DNA from: Sphingomonas sediminicola | Lineage (GTDB): Bacteria > Pseudomonadota > Alphaproteobacteria > Sphingomonadales > Sphingomonadaceae | DNA: 64,000 nt | NCBI RefSeq assembly: GCF_014489515.1 | Contig: NZ_CP060782.1 | Location: 434,001 to 498,000, forward strand | Direction of reading: 5' to 3' | Shown here: positions 36,954 to 47,948 of the stretch, in pieces | How positions within the stretch are numbered: position 1 is the first letter of the stretch | Layout: every line of letters starts with the position of its first letter | Notes under the pieces: generated by a model | What the model saw: only the letters and a program-made list of their open reading frames with translations | The model's database searches: none | What the model was told of the DNA's origin: nothing | Position numbers and translations under genes: made by a program

Positions 36954-38238
36954 GGCGCGCGTGCACCGAATCCGGAATTCCGGATTGCGGCACGCGCTTG
37001 TCGAAGCCGCGAACGAGCTTGGGCCGGGCGTCGTAACCGGAGCGGCCGACGACGATCCCAGCGGCATTGCCGCCTATTCGCAGGCTGGCGCGCAGTTCGG
37101 CTACGGCCTCCTGTGGACGATGATCCTCACCTACCCGCTGATGTGCGCGGTGCAGCTGGTAAGCGCGCACATTGGCCGGGTGACCGGAGACGGGCTGGCG
37201 AAAAACCTGTCCGCGAGCTTCCCTAGGGCTGCCGTCACTTTCCTGGTCGCGGCCCTGCTGATCGCCAATACGATCAATATCGGGGCCGATCTCGCGGCGA
37301 TGGCTGCTGCGACCGAGCTGGTCATCGGCGGGCGCACGCACATTTTTGCGGTTCTCTTTGCACTGACGACCGTGCTGCTCCAGCTGTTCGTCCCGTACCA
37401 TCAATATGCGCGCATCCTGAAATGGCTGACCCTCAGCCTGTTCGCCTATGTCGGGGTGCTCCTTTCGGTTCACATCGACTGGTCAGCCGCGCTGATCGGA
37501 ATGGTCTGGCCGGGTGAGATAGACCGGACGACGATCGTCACGATCGTCGCCGTCTTCGGTACGACCATCAGTCCTTACCTGTTCTTCTGGCAGAGCGCTC
37601 AGGAAGCAGAGGAGGTCAGCGACACGGGAGACAAACCTCTCAAGGATGTCCCGCGAGAAGCGCCGGCGCAGTTTCGAAGAATCCGGCTGGATACGTTCGT
37701 CGGGATGGCGTTCTCCAACCTGATCGCACTCGCCATCATCCTGGCCGCCGCGGCGACACTTCATCAGCAGGGCATCACCCAGATCAACACTGCGGCGGAA
37801 GCGGCTGAGGCATTGAGGCCGATCGCCGGCCAGTTCGCGTTTGCCCTGTTTGCCCTCGGGATCATCGGAACCGGCCTGCTCGCTGTGCCTGTCCTGGCGG
37901 GCTCGGCGGCCTTTGCGGTCAGCGAGGCGCGGGGATGGAAGCACGGCCTGGAATACAAGCCACAGCAGGCCGTGCGCTTTTATGCCATCATCGTTGCCGC
38001 AACGATGGCCGGTGTCGCCATCGACTTCCTCCACATCAATCCGATCCGCGCCCTGTTCTGGAGTGCGGTCTTGAACGGCGTAGTTGCCGTGCCCTTGATG
38101 GCCGCGATGATGATCCTGGTCGGGCGACGCAAGATCATGGGCCGCTTCGTGGCGGAGCCGATGGTCCTGGCCTTTGGCTGGGCCGCAACCCTCGTCATGG
38201 CTGCTGCGACGATCCTGTTCTTCGCGTCGCTGCTTTGA
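36943..38238 (+). CDS. NRAMP-family-related divalent metal transporter
   Basis: A 431-residue membrane protein with about 11 helices in the SLC11/NRAMP order. The first-helix metal motif reads DDDPSGIAAYSQAG, with DPSG where classic Mn/Fe transporters have DPGN. The sixth-helix region reads TISPYLFFWQSA in place of the MPH motif. Both changes suggest a branch with different ion choice, for instance the NRMT magnesium-type transporters (inference from memory). ATG 36943 overlaps the rlmE stop and is preferred over the upstream in-frame 36871, which lies deep in rlmE. Confidence 0.87.
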   Translation: MATRARVHRIRNSGLRHALVEAANELGPGVVTGAADDDPSGIAAYSQAGAQFGYGLLWTMILTYPLMCAVQLVSAHIGRVTGDGLAKNLSASFPRAAVTFLVAALLIANTINIGADLAAMAAATELVIGGRTHIFAVLFALTTVLLQLFVPYHQYARILKWLTLSLFAYVGVLLSVHIDWSAALIGMVWPGEIDRTTIVTIVAVFGTTISPYLFFWQSAQEAEEVSDTGDKPLKDVPREAPAQFRRIRLDTFVGMAFSNLIALAIILAAAATLHQQGITQINTAAEAAEALRPIAGQFAFALFALGIIGTGLLAVPVLAGSAAFAVSEARGWKHGLEYKPQQAVRFYAIIVAATMAGVAIDFLHINPIRALFWSAVLNGVVAVPLMAAMMILVGRRKIMGRFVAEPMVLAFGWAATLVMAAATILFFASLL

Positions 38239-38242
38239 GGAT

Positions 38243-38952
38243 TCAGGCCTTCTTCTGGGCGGCCTCGACAGCCTTCTTCAGAGCGTCGTATCCGACCGCT
38301 CCGCTAAGCACTCGGTCCCCGACCACGAACAAGGGTGTTCCCGTCGCGCCGAGCTGGCTCGCGAGGCTGAAGTTTTTCTTGAGCTCCGCCTCGATCGCAA
38401 CGTCCTGGCTCGGCGTCGGCGGGATGTTCGCGATGCGAGCGGCTGCCGCATTCGTTTCCGGCGCGGGTCTCCCCGCCGCGTAGAGGGCGTCGTGGAACTG
38501 CTGGAACCGGCCGGCCTTTGATGCCGCGAGCGAAAGACGTGCGGCCACGACGCTGTCAGGTCCGAGGATCGGAAGCTCACGATAGACGACGCGGAGCTTC
38601 GGGTTCTCGCGAAGGAGCTGGTCGACGTGCGGGTTGCTCGCTTTGCAGTAGGGGCAGGCGTAGTCGTAGAATTCGACGAGAATAACTTCCGGCTTCTCCG
38701 CGCCCTTCCACGACGATCCGAACGGCGTCTCCAACATTCCACGCGAACTGGCGAGCGTCGGCGCATATTGCCGATCGCGCAATGCATCGGCCGCATCGAC
38801 CAGGATCTGGGGATCGTGAAGCATGCCCTGTCGCACGATGCGACCGCTCATGAATTGCGGAGCGGCGACGAGCAGGACCGCCGTTGTCAGCACGGACCCG
38901 ACGACACCCCCACGATCGCCGAGACCAGCGGCGATCCCTTACTCTCTGTCAC
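38243..38952 (-). CDS. DsbA-family thiol-disulfide oxidoreductase (one-base frameshift)
   Basis: Joined length is 236 residues: a membrane helix (LVSAIVGGVVGSVLTTAVLLVAA), a helical linker, and a thioredoxin-fold domain with active site DYACPYCKAS and cis-Pro block GATGTPLFVVGD, as in DsbA/BdbD and ScsC-like proteins. The downstream frame has only a GTG at 38893, inside the helix. Adding one base at CCCCC 38907-38911 opens the frame back to GTG 38952 with a good ribosome site (GAAGGG) and a complete anchor. The true start therefore overlaps the M48 gene end by 14 bases. Confidence 0.87.
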
Positions 38953-40321
38953 GGCCCTTCTTGTCCTTCTTCAGCTCGATCTTCGACACCATGGCGATGT
39001 CCTGGGCACGAAGATAGTCCGGAGTTCCGGCGGGAATCCCGCGCATGGCCATTTCGGCACTCGCCAGCGCGAGCTTCGGATTGCCCTCGAGATTGTTGCG
39101 CTCCGCCGTTGCTAGCGCTGCCCGAGGCGTATCGCCTTCGCTGTCGTAGATGATGCCCAGCTGGTACCAGGCAAACGGGTTCTCGTTGTCGACCGCGACC
39201 GCTGTCTTCAGGATTCCCTTCGCCTCTTCCATGTTCTTCTGGTTCTCGGTCGAGATCAGCGCGTGGCCGAGCATGGAGGCGATCAGGGGCGCTCGCCCGG
39301 ACTTTTCCGTGGCCTCCCTCAGTGGGGCAATGGCTTCCGCCGGCTGCCCGGACTCGAGCAGGATCTGGCCCTTCAGCTCAAGGAAATAAGGGTCGTGCGG
39401 GTTCGTCTTCAGCAGGGAGTCCGCTTCTGCCAGAGCTTTGTCCGGATAGGCGCCGAGATGGTAGGCGTAAGCGCGGGCGTAGTGCGCCGGCACCGTCTGG
39501 TCGGTTTCCGGATACTTGCTGATCGCCTGCTTCGGATTGATGAACCCGACGAGCTTCGCCTTGACCCGCTGGAACCGCGCCTCGAGCGCGGGGTCAGTCG
39601 GCTTGTTCCACGCCGGGTCCTTCTCGAACAGGTTGGTCAGGATCGAGATTCGTTCGCTCGATAGCGGGTGGGTCCGGTCGTAGCTGTCGGTCGCGTAGAT
39701 CGCGAGGCGATACTCCTGGTTCTGGAGCTTCTTGAAGAAGTCGAGGCCGCCTTTGCCGCTGATCCCGGCCTTGTGCAGGTAGCTCGCGCCAGCGAGATCG
39801 GCGCTGGTCTCCTGCGCCCGGGTGAAGGCCAGGAACTGACCCATTGCCGCGCGCTGGCCCATCATCATCAGGCCAAGACCGGCGTCGCCTGCACCTGCCG
39901 CGATTGCAATTGCGCCGAGCACCATGGTCGCGAGGGTGATCCCGGTCGCTTCCTTCATCCCTTCGCCCATTCGGATGGCGTGTCCGCCGGCGACGTGGCC
40001 GAGCTCGTGGGCGATGACGAACTGAAGCTGGTTCACATTGTCGGCCCGGGTCAGGAGGCCCGAGTTTACGTAGACGTTCTGGCTGCCGGCGACGAAGGCG
40101 TTGATCTCGTCGTCGTTGAGAAGGACGACCTTCACGCTCTTGTTGTCGAGGTTTGCGGCCTCGACCAGCGGCTTGGCGATGTCGGCGAAAAGAGCTTCGG
40201 TCTCCGTGTCACGGAGAATCGATGGCCCTTCGTCGGCCGCGACTGCGGGCCTCGCCGAGGCAAGGCCAAGCACCAGCGCCAGCATCAGCATCCGCACGAA
40301 GCGGGAAAGCGGCGAGCTCAT
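38939..40321 (-). CDS. M48-family metalloprotease with TPR domain (BepA-like)
   Basis: A 460-residue periplasmic protein: signal peptide (about 1-29), M48 protease domain with FVIAHELGHVAGGH (HExxH zinc site) and AQETSADLAGASY (third ligand Glu), then TPR repeats over about residues 270-440. This layout matches BepA/YfgC-type quality-control proteases of outer-membrane proteins. The DsbA-like gene overlaps its end, which suggests a shared role in folding of exported proteins. It lies 57 bases from the end of rne on the same strand. Confidence 0.93.
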   Translation of the reverse strand: MSSPLSRFVRMLMLALVLGLASARPAVAADEGPSILRDTETEALFADIAKPLVEAANLDNKSVKVVLLNDDEINAFVAGSQNVYVNSGLLTRADNVNQLQFVIAHELGHVAGGHAIRMGEGMKEATGITLATMVLGAIAIAAGAGDAGLGLMMMGQRAAMGQFLAFTRAQETSADLAGASYLHKAGISGKGGLDFFKKLQNQEYRLAIYATDSYDRTHPLSSERISILTNLFEKDPAWNKPTDPALEARFQRVKAKLVGFINPKQAISKYPETDQTVPAHYARAYAYHLGAYPDKALAEADSLLKTNPHDPYFLELKGQILLESGQPAEAIAPLREATEKSGRAPLIASMLGHALISTENQKNMEEAKGILKTAVAVDNENPFAWYQLGIIYDSEGDTPRAALATAERNNLEGNPKLALASAEMAMRGIPAGTPDYLRAQDIAMVSKIELKKDKKGRDRE

Positions 40322-40378
40322 GCCGCCGCCTTCCCATTCGCGGTCTGAACGCTGGATGAAAGCAGTCCCTTCAGCGGA

Positions 40379-42827
40379 TCACCCGAAGGTGCGTTGCCAC
40401 CAGCCGCGACGAGGTCCGTCACCCGAGTCATCGTCCGCTTCGTCATTGTCGGCGGTAGGCGCGGCAGCTTCCGGCGCAGGCGCGGGAGCCTCCGCTGTCG
40501 CCTTCTTTGCACGCGACTTGCGAGCCGGCTTGGCGGGTTTGGCTTCCGCCTTTTCTTCGGCGGCAGCAGGAGCGACGACCGCCTCAGCGGTTGCGTCGAC
40601 CTTCTTTGCGCGGCTCCTGCGGGCCTTGGGCTGAGGCTCGGCCGGGGCCTCGACCTCAGCGATCGGCGGCTCCTCCGCCGTCGGCGTTTCAGCCATCGGC
40701 GAGCGCTCCGAAGCCACCTCGGCTTCCTCGGTGTTCACGTCGACCGCGGACTCGGAGCGCTTGCCACGACGGCGACGCCGCTTCTTGTCGCCAGCGGGTG
40801 CAGCCTCTTCCACGACGCCCTGCTCGGGAGCCCGCGGCTCCTCGCCTTCGGCGGCCGGTTCGACACCGGCTTCGTCGGCTCCCTCGGCGCCTTCGCCACC
40901 TTCGCGGCGGCCACGGCCACGGCCACCCGGCGCCTGCGCCGACGGCGGCGACCCGGGCGGTCCTCTTGCGAGCGAGAGGTCTCGCGCTCTTCCTGTTCTT
41001 CTTCCTCGTCCCCGTCCTCGTCGGCTTCATCTCCGAGCAGGGCTTCGACTTCTTCGAGGTCCTCCTCGATCGGAGTCGGCTCGGGGCGACGCTGCGGAGC
41101 GGTCGGACGCGGACCCGAGCTTTCGACGCTCATCCGGGCGCCTTCGAGGCCCTCGTCAATCGCGACTTCGATCGAGACGCCATAACGCGCCTCGATCTCG
41201 GCGAGCTCGCTGCGCTTCTTGTTGAGAAGATAGATCGCGGCCTCGCGCCCGGCGCGGAGCAGGATCTTCTCACCCCGGCCGCGCGCGGCCTCGTCCTCGA
41301 TCATGCGGAGCGCCGAAAGGCCGGCCGAGGATGCGGTGCGCATCAGGCCAGTGCCTTCGCAGTGCGCGCAGGGCTTGGTCGAAGCTTCGAGCACGCCGGT
41401 GCGCAGGCGCTGGCGGCTCATTTCCATGAGGCCGAAGCTGGAGATTCGACCGACCTGGATGCGGGCGCGGTCGTTCTTCAGCGCCTCCTTCATCGCCTTC
41501 TCGACCTTACGGACATGGCTGTTCTGCTCCATGTCGATGAAGTCGATGACGATGAGGCCCGCCATGTCGCGAAGCCGGAGCTGGCGGGCGATCTCGTTCG
41601 CTGCCTCGAGGTTCGTGGCGAAGGCGGTCTGCTCGATATTGTGCTCGCGCGTGGACCGGCCGGAGTTGATGTCGATCGACACCAGGGCCTCGGTCGGGTT
41701 GATCACCAGATAACCGCCCGACTTCAGCTGGACGACCGGCTGGTACATGGCCGAAAGCTGGTCCTCGACCCGTAGCGCTGGAAGAGCGGCGTCGCTTCGG
41801 AATGAAGCGCAACGCGCCGCACATGGCTCGGCATCAGCAGCTTCATGAAGCCCCGGGCCGCCTTGTAGCCATCCTCGCCCTCCACGATCACGTCGCTGAT
41901 ATCGCGGTGATAGAGATCGCGGATGGCGCGTTTGATGAGATCGCTGTCGCGATAGATGAGCGCCGGTGCGCTGCTCTTCAGAGTGCGCTCGCGGATCTCG
42001 TCCCAGAGGCGGGCGAGATAGTCGAAATCGCGCTTAATCTCGGTCTTGGTGCGCGACAGGCCGGCCGTACGGACAATCAGGCCCATGGTCTTGGGCAGGT
42101 TGAGGTCCGACATGATCGACTTCAGACGCTTGCGGTCGGCACCGTTCGAGATCTTCCGGCTAATGCCGCCGCCGTGCGACGTGTTCGGCATCAGAACGCA
42201 GTAACGGCCGGCGAGGCTGAGATAGGTCGTCAGCGCCGCGCCCTTGTTGCCGCGCTCTTCCTTGACGACCTGAACGAGCAGGACCTGGCGGCGCTGGATA
42301 ACGTCCTGGATCTTGTAGCGACGACGGAGGTTCTGGCGCTTCTTGCGAAGCTCGTCGGCGGCGGACTCGTCGACCGGCGAGCGGTTCGAGCCGGTGCCGG
42401 CTTCCTCGGCGCCGTTTTCGCCATTGCCTTCGCCGGTGCCGTTCTCGTCGGCTTCGGCCTCAATGGCCTCAGCCTCTGTCTCCTCGACATCGCCCTCATC
42501 GTCGTCCTCGGCGGCGCGCAGGCGCTCTTCCTCGGCAGCGTGCTCGGCCTCCTCGCGGAGCAGGGCTTCGCGATCGGCCTTCGGGATCTGGTAATAGTCT
42601 GGGTGGATTTCGCTGAAGGCCAGGAAACCGTGACGGTTTCCGCCGTAATCGATGAAAGCCGCCTGGAGCGACGGTTCGACTCTCGTGACCTTGGCTAGGT
42701 AGATGTTTCCTTTGAGCTGCTTGTGCTCAGCGGATTCGAAATCAAATTCCTCGATGCGATTTCCGGTCGCGACTGCAACCCGGGTCTCCTCCGGGTGGCG
42801 CGCGTCGATTAGCATGCGCGTTGACAT
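40379..42827 (-). CDS. rne: Ribonuclease E (two one-base frameshifts)
   Basis: Joined length is 816 residues. It starts STRMLIDARHPEETRVAV, with an S1 domain carrying a long acidic insert (about 90-170). The catalytic core contains VSIDINSG and IVIDFIDME (metal Asp residues), the Zn-link CAHCEGTG, and a basic/acidic low-complexity C-terminal half ending GWWQRTFG. ATG 42827 has GGAG eight bases upstream; the longer frame from 42878 lacks one. Breaks are at plus-strand CCC 41769-41771 (YG to VEDQLSAMY) and CCC 40926-40928 (RRRR to GGRGRG). Since rne is essential in most relatives, the breaks are best read as errors. Confidence 0.95.
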
Positions 42828-43236
42828 TGAAAATTCTCCGGGCGCGCGAGCCGCTCCGTTCCGGGCGGGCGCGCGCAATTGAAATGGCCATTCCAGTCGG
42901 GTGTCGGCCGACGGTCATGGTATCCTGTTGAATTGTTGCCTCTGCTGCGTGAACCATCCCGGATTTTGCGGGAGACGCGACCCGCCGCTCTTCAGGGAGC
43001 GGGCGAGAGGCGTTTCTTGGCATCATGCAGCGTCAACCTGTGAAGCCGCATCCCCTGCGGGAGCGGCGCTTGATCCTTTGCCGCCGTTTCGGGGCTTAGG
43101 ATTAATGCCGGTTAGCATCCCCGACGGGTGCCGCAACTGGCTGGGAGAGGTCGGAACCGCTGGAATCCAGCAATAATTGCGCGTTAACCATGTTCGCGTG
43201 ATAGGATGACTGCGGCAAATGCCGGGTAAGGGAATA
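42828..43236. other. Divergent intergenic region, rne 5' leader and amidase promoter
   Basis: This 409-base stretch without a gene holds the rne leader on the minus strand and the amidase promoter on the plus strand. RNase E leaders are known to be long and to carry autoregulatory hairpins in enterobacteria. Here a 6-bp hairpin is seen at 42985-43002 (CCGCTC / GAGCGG) along with a very GC-rich inverted stretch near 42838-42876. A TTAACCAT element lies at 43184-43191. A 91-codon open frame at 42901 looks non-coding. Confidence 0.5.
43184..43191 (+). promoter_or_regulatory. Possible CtrA half-site (TTAACCAT)
   Basis: Exact match to the CtrA half-site form TTAACCAT, 46 bases upstream of the amidase start. 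An 8-base match is weak evidence on its own. Confidence 0.28.
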
Positions 43237-44133
43237 ATGGCGCCAAGGTCGAAACGGGCGAGAGCGGCAGTGGGCGTGGCGATCAGCATCGCTGGCGTCG
43301 CGCTTGCGGCTGCGGCGTTCGGCGCAAGCCAGCGCTCCGCGCCTGTCCCCGATGACGAGAAGGCCCTCGTCGGCGAGGCACGCTCGAACAGCCTTACGGT
43401 CGAGCTGGGATCCGCAGTCGGCGAAGTGAAGCTGACGAAGGCGAGCGCACCCGGCCGGCCGATCGTCGTCCTCGATCCGGGGCACGGAGGCCGCGACCCG
43501 GGGGCGTCCGGCGTATCCGGCTCCATCAGCGAAAAGAGTTTGACCCTGGCCCTGGCGCGCGAGCTTCGCGACAAGCTTGCGGAGCGGGGCCGCGTTCGCG
43601 TCGCTATGACGCGCGACGATGATCGTTATCTAACCCTGGATCAGCGTGCGGAAATCGCGCGGCGGCTCGGAGCGAGTGCCTATCTCTCCCTCCATATCGA
43701 CAGCGCGCCCAATCCGGACGCCCGAGGTGCGACCGTCTATTCGCTTTCGGATGTCGCGTCGGACGCAGAGACCGCGCGGTTCGCCGAGCGGGAAAACAAG
43801 GCAGGCGAGGGCCTGTCGAGCGAGCAGGACGGTTCGGTCCGTGGAATGCTCTCAGACCTAGCATTGCGCGAACAGATGAATTCGTCAGCGACGCTCGCCG
43901 AGCGGCTCGTCCGGAAGTCTGCGGGCCGATATATGCTTCGCCCGAATCCTCATCGTTTCGCGGATTTCCGCGTGCTTCGTCACGCACAGGTGCCCGCAGT
44001 GCTCTTTGAAGCCGGCTATATCAGCAATACCGATGACGAGGCCCTCTTGGCCCAGCCGGAAAAGCGGGCGCAGATCGTCGCAGCTTTGGCGCAGGCGATC
44101 GAAGCCGACGTCGCATCACGCATCGTTCGGTGA
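43237..44133 (+). CDS. N-acetylmuramoyl-L-alanine amidase (Amidase_3)
   Basis: About 298 residues: an N-terminal signal/anchor (about 9-32), a short linker, and an Amidase_3 zinc domain. The domain has IVVLDPGHGGRDPGASG (zinc His), a Glu in SEKSLTLALA, YLSLHIDSAPNPDARG (second His) and VPAVLFEAGYISN (catalytic Glu). It cleaves the stem peptide from peptidoglycan, usually at cell separation. ATG 43237 (MAPRSKRARAA) has AAGGGA upstream and is preferred over ATG 43219. It precedes the PBP1A gene by 47 bases, pairing hydrolase and synthase. Confidence 0.94.
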   Translation: MAPRSKRARAAVGVAISIAGVALAAAAFGASQRSAPVPDDEKALVGEARSNSLTVELGSAVGEVKLTKASAPGRPIVVLDPGHGGRDPGASGVSGSISEKSLTLALARELRDKLAERGRVRVAMTRDDDRYLTLDQRAEIARRLGASAYLSLHIDSAPNPDARGATVYSLSDVASDAETARFAERENKAGEGLSSEQDGSVRGMLSDLALREQMNSSATLAERLVRKSAGRYMLRPNPHRFADFRVLRHAQVPAVLFEAGYISNTDDEALLAQPEKRAQIVAALAQAIEADVASRIVR

Positions 44134-44180
44134 TCCTTTCCCTTTCGGCCTCGCCCCAGAGGCGCTAGAGGCGATTACGC

Positions 44181-46779
44181 ATGCGTGCCGACCGTCTCAG
44201 TGCTTCCCAGTTCCAGCTTCCGGACCTCGTCGCTTTTAACCAGCGCGTTCGTGAGCGCATCGACCCTTGGTTGGAGAAGAAGTGGGTCCGAAGGGGTGGC
44301 ATCTTGCTGCTTGCCGGATTCGTTCTTTTTTCCGGGATATGGCTCTATTTTGCGAGCGGGCTTCCGTCGTCTGAAAAGCTGCTCGCCTACCAGCCTTCGC
44401 TTCCCACGAACGTCCGGGGTTATGACGGGACGCCGGTCCAGACCTTCGCCCGCGAACGGCGCGTGGAACTTTCCTACGAAGAATTCCCGCCGATGGTGGT
44501 TCAGGCGTTCATTTCCGCCGAGGACAAGACCTTCTTTCGTCACGGCGGCATCGACTATCCCGGCCTGATCGGCGCGGTCTTCGATTTCACGACAAAGACC
44601 GCGACCGGCGGCGGGCGTGCACGTGGCGGCTCGACCATCACGCAGCAGGTCGCGAAATATCTGCTCCAGGACAGCAGCTACTCGATCGGCCGCAAGGCGC
44701 GCGAAGCCATTCTCGCGTTCCGGCTGGAATCGACGCTCAGCAAGGAACAGATCCTCGAGCTCTACCTCAACTCCATATTTCTCGGCCGCAATGCCTATGG
44801 CGTGCAGGCTGCGAGCCGCGCCTATTTCGACAAGGACGTCAAAGACCTGACGCTGCCTGAAGCGGCCTATCTGGCGGTCCTTCCGAAGGCTCCGTCCAAC
44901 TACGATCCGGTCCGCGCGACGCAGAAGGCGCTCACTCGCCGCAACTATGTTCTGCGCGAGATGGAGAACAACGGCTACATTACGGCCGATCAGCGTGCCG
45001 CGGCTTCCGCGACCCCGCTCGGCACCATTCGCTACGGAAGCAACGAGAAGTTCCGTCAGCAGGGCGGCTACTTCATGGAAGAAGTGCGGCGGACTTTGCT
45101 CAAGAGTTACGGCGACAACGCAAACGATGGCCCCAACAGCGTCTACGCGGGCGGCCTCTGGGTCCGAACTTCGATGAACCCGGTCATGCAGGACGCAGCG
45201 GCGAATGCCCTGCGCGAGGGTCTCGCGCGGTTCGACGGCGGCCGCGGCTGGCGCGACCTCGAACTCAGCGTGGACCTGAATGGCGACTGGGCCGCGCAAC
45301 TCGATCGCGCAGCGGTCGGCACCGGCTTTGCGGACTGGAAGAAAGCCGTGGTGCTCTCGAAGGATTCGGCCGAAGCGAGGATCGGTTTCACCAACGGCTC
45401 GACCGGATCCCTTCCACGGTCGGTCGCCGACTTGCCCAAGCGAGGCGGCGGCGGAACGGCGTTCGACAATCTCCGGCCGGCATGATCATCATCGTCAAGC
45501 AGCTTGGCGCCAGCAGCTACGCGCTCCGCTCGATCCCTGAAGTTGGCGGCGGCTTCCTTGTCGAGGAAGTCCGCACCGGGCGCGTCCTCGCCATGCAGGG
45601 GGCTTCGATGTCGTCGGTTCCAGTTACAACCGGGCGACGCAGGCGATGCGGCAGCCGGGGTCTGCGTTCAAGCCGATCGTTTATGAGACCGCGCTCGAGA
45701 ACGGCCTGAGCCCAGCGTCGATCATCGTCGATGCTCCGTTCTGTACGTCGCAGGGCCCGGGCCTTCCGCAAAAGTGCTTCGTCAATTTCGATCGCAAATA
45801 TGCGGGTCCGAAGACATTGCGCTGGGGTGTCGAGCAGTCGCGCAACCTGATGACGGTTCGCGCCGCGTCGCAGACCGGAATGCCCAAGATCACCGCCAAT
45901 GCCCGTAAGCTCGGCGTTGGCGACTTCCCCAATTACCTGTCGATCTCGCTCGGCGCCGGTGAGACCACCGTGGCCCGGCTGGTGAATGCTTATGCCATCC
46001 TCGCCAACCAGGGGCGGGCGGTGAAGCCGACCACGATCGACTTTGTCCAGGATCGGACCGGCAAGGTTATCTACCGGACCGACAATCGCTGCGCGGTCAT
46101 GGGCAATTGCAATTCTGCGGATTGGGACGGCAAGGCCATGCCGCGGCCGCCGTCGCGCGACCGCCAGCTGCTGGAGCCGATGGCCGCGTTCCAGATGGTC
46201 CACATCATGGAAGGCGTGATCGAGCGCGGGACGGCAACGATCCTTCGCGACCTCAACCGGCCGATGTTCGGCAAGACCGGCACGACCTCCGGCCCGACCA
46301 ACGTGTGGTTCGTCGGTGGAACCCCTGACATCGTCGGCGGCGTCTACCTGGGTTACGACCACCCGCGTCCCATGGGCCACGGCGCGCAGGGCGGTCGCAT
46401 CGCAGCGCCGATCTTCAAGCAGTTCGCGGAAGTGGCTTTCAAGGACATGCCGAAGGTTCCGTTCGTGGCGCCACGCGGGATACGCTGGGTCCGTGTCGAT
46501 CGTGCGACCGGCCGCCGCGTGTTCGGGTCGTTCCCAGTTCAGGAAGATCCGAAGTCGGCGGTGATCTGGGAAGCATTCCAGCCACAGACCGAGCCGCGAC
46601 GATTCCGCCGTTCACATGGGCTCAGCATCGCTGGCCAGCCGGAAGAGGGCGACGAGAACAATCCGGACAAGATCGCCGAACTGGAGCGCCGTCCTCGCGT
46701 TGTTCGGGCCCAGTCACGACGGACGTCCCAGCCGCAAGCTGCGGAGGCGGCCTTGCAAAATCAGGGTGCCATCTACTAG
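44181..46779 (+). CDS. mrcA: Penicillin-binding protein 1A, bifunctional (two one-base frameshifts)
   Basis: Joined length is 866 residues. A membrane anchor (about 39-61) is followed by a GT51 transglycosylase domain (EDKTFFRHGG near 113, RGGSTITQQVAKYLL, RKAREAILAFRLE). An OB-like insert leads to the transpeptidase with RQPGSAFKP (active Ser near 495) and FGKTGTTSGPTN (KTG near 697). Breaks lie at GG 45479-45480 (NLRP to GMIIIVKQ) and GGGGG 45598-45602 (AMQG to GFDVVGSSYN). Three pieces appear in three frames and join cleanly with one added base each. Builds and cross-links peptidoglycan. Confidence 0.95.
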
Positions 46780-46821
46780 CTCGCGCCTAAGTCCACGCGT
46801 TTACAACGAAAGCAATTCACC

Positions 46822-47948
46822 ATGCGCGCCGAAGCGCAGGCTCACGCCGACCAGATCAATGCTGCGCTCGACCTCTTGCGTCGCTTCCTCGATTGGGACC
46901 GCGCGCTGAAGAGGCTCGACGAGCTCAATGCGAAGGTCGAGGAATCGTCGCTCTGGGATGACCCAAGGCAGCGCAGGAAGTCATGCGCGAGCGGCGGCGG
47001 CTGGAAGAGGCGATCAACGCCACGCGCTCCATCGAGCGCGAGCTAGCCGACACGTCCGAACTCCTGGAACTTGCCGAGGCGGAAGGCGACCAGGCGCTCG
47101 CCGACGATGCCGTCCGCAGCCTCGGTGAGCTCGCCGACCGTGCGGAGCGCGACAAGGTCGCAGCGCTTCTCGCGGGCGAGGCCGATGCCAACAGCAGTTA
47201 TGTCGAGGTCAATGCCGGCGCTGGCGGCACCGAAAGCCAGGATTGGGCTGAAATGCTCCTGCGCATGTACACGCGCTGGGGCGAGCGCCACGGCTACAAG
47301 GTCGAGATGATCGACCACCATTCGGGTGAGCAGGCCGGCATCAAGTCCGCGACGATCCTGATCAAGGGCGAGAACGCCTACGGCAACCTCAAGGTCGAGA
47401 GTGGCGTGCACCGGCTGGTGCGCATCAGTCCGTACGATTCAAACGCTCGCCGCCACACCAGCTTTTCGAGCGTGTGGGTCTATCCCGAAGTCGACGAGGA
47501 CATCGACATCCAGGTCGAGGACAAGGACCTGCGCATCGACACCTATCGCGCGTCGGGCGCGGGCGGGCAGCACGTCAACACGACGGATAGCGCCGTACGC
47601 ATCACGCACATCCCGACGGGAATTGTCGTCGCCTGCCAGAACGAGCGTTCGCAGCACAAGAACCGCGCGTCGGCGATGAAGCAGCTCAAGGCTCGCCTCT
47701 ACGAAGCCGAGCTTCAGAAGCGCGAGGCCGAGGCGAGCGCGCAGAACGCGACCAAGACCGACATCGGCTGGGGTCACCAGATACGCAGCTATGTCCTCCA
47801 GCCGTATCAGCTGGTGAAGGACCTTCGGACCGGTGTGACATCAACGGCGCCGAGCGACGTGCTCGACGGCGATCTCGACCGGTTCATGGCCGCGGCTCTT
47901 TCCCAGCGCGTTACCGGCGAGCGCGTCGAGGTCGAGGATGTCGAATAG
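46822..47948 (+). CDS. prfB: Peptide chain release factor 2 (one-base frameshift)
   Basis: Joined length is 375 residues. Release factor 2 ends translation at UAA and UGA. The GGQ motif lies in [12 protein letters not shown] (near 247), and the codon-recognition tripeptide reads SPY in [13 protein letters not shown] instead of SPF. The break at 46962-46966 (CCCAA) joins SLWDDP to [13 protein letters not shown]. This is not the known programmed site: that one is a +1 shift at an in-frame UGA near codon 25, and neither the UGA nor the CUU slip codon is present here. The methyltransferase gene overlaps its end by 11 bases. Confidence 0.96.

Noticed and set aside
42901-43176. 91-codon frame in the rne/amidase gap
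   Set aside because: No ribosome site, odd composition and no family resemblance; more likely untranslated leader.
46962-46966. Programmed frameshift of prfB
   Set aside because: Wrong direction and place; no in-frame UGA and no CUU slip codon.
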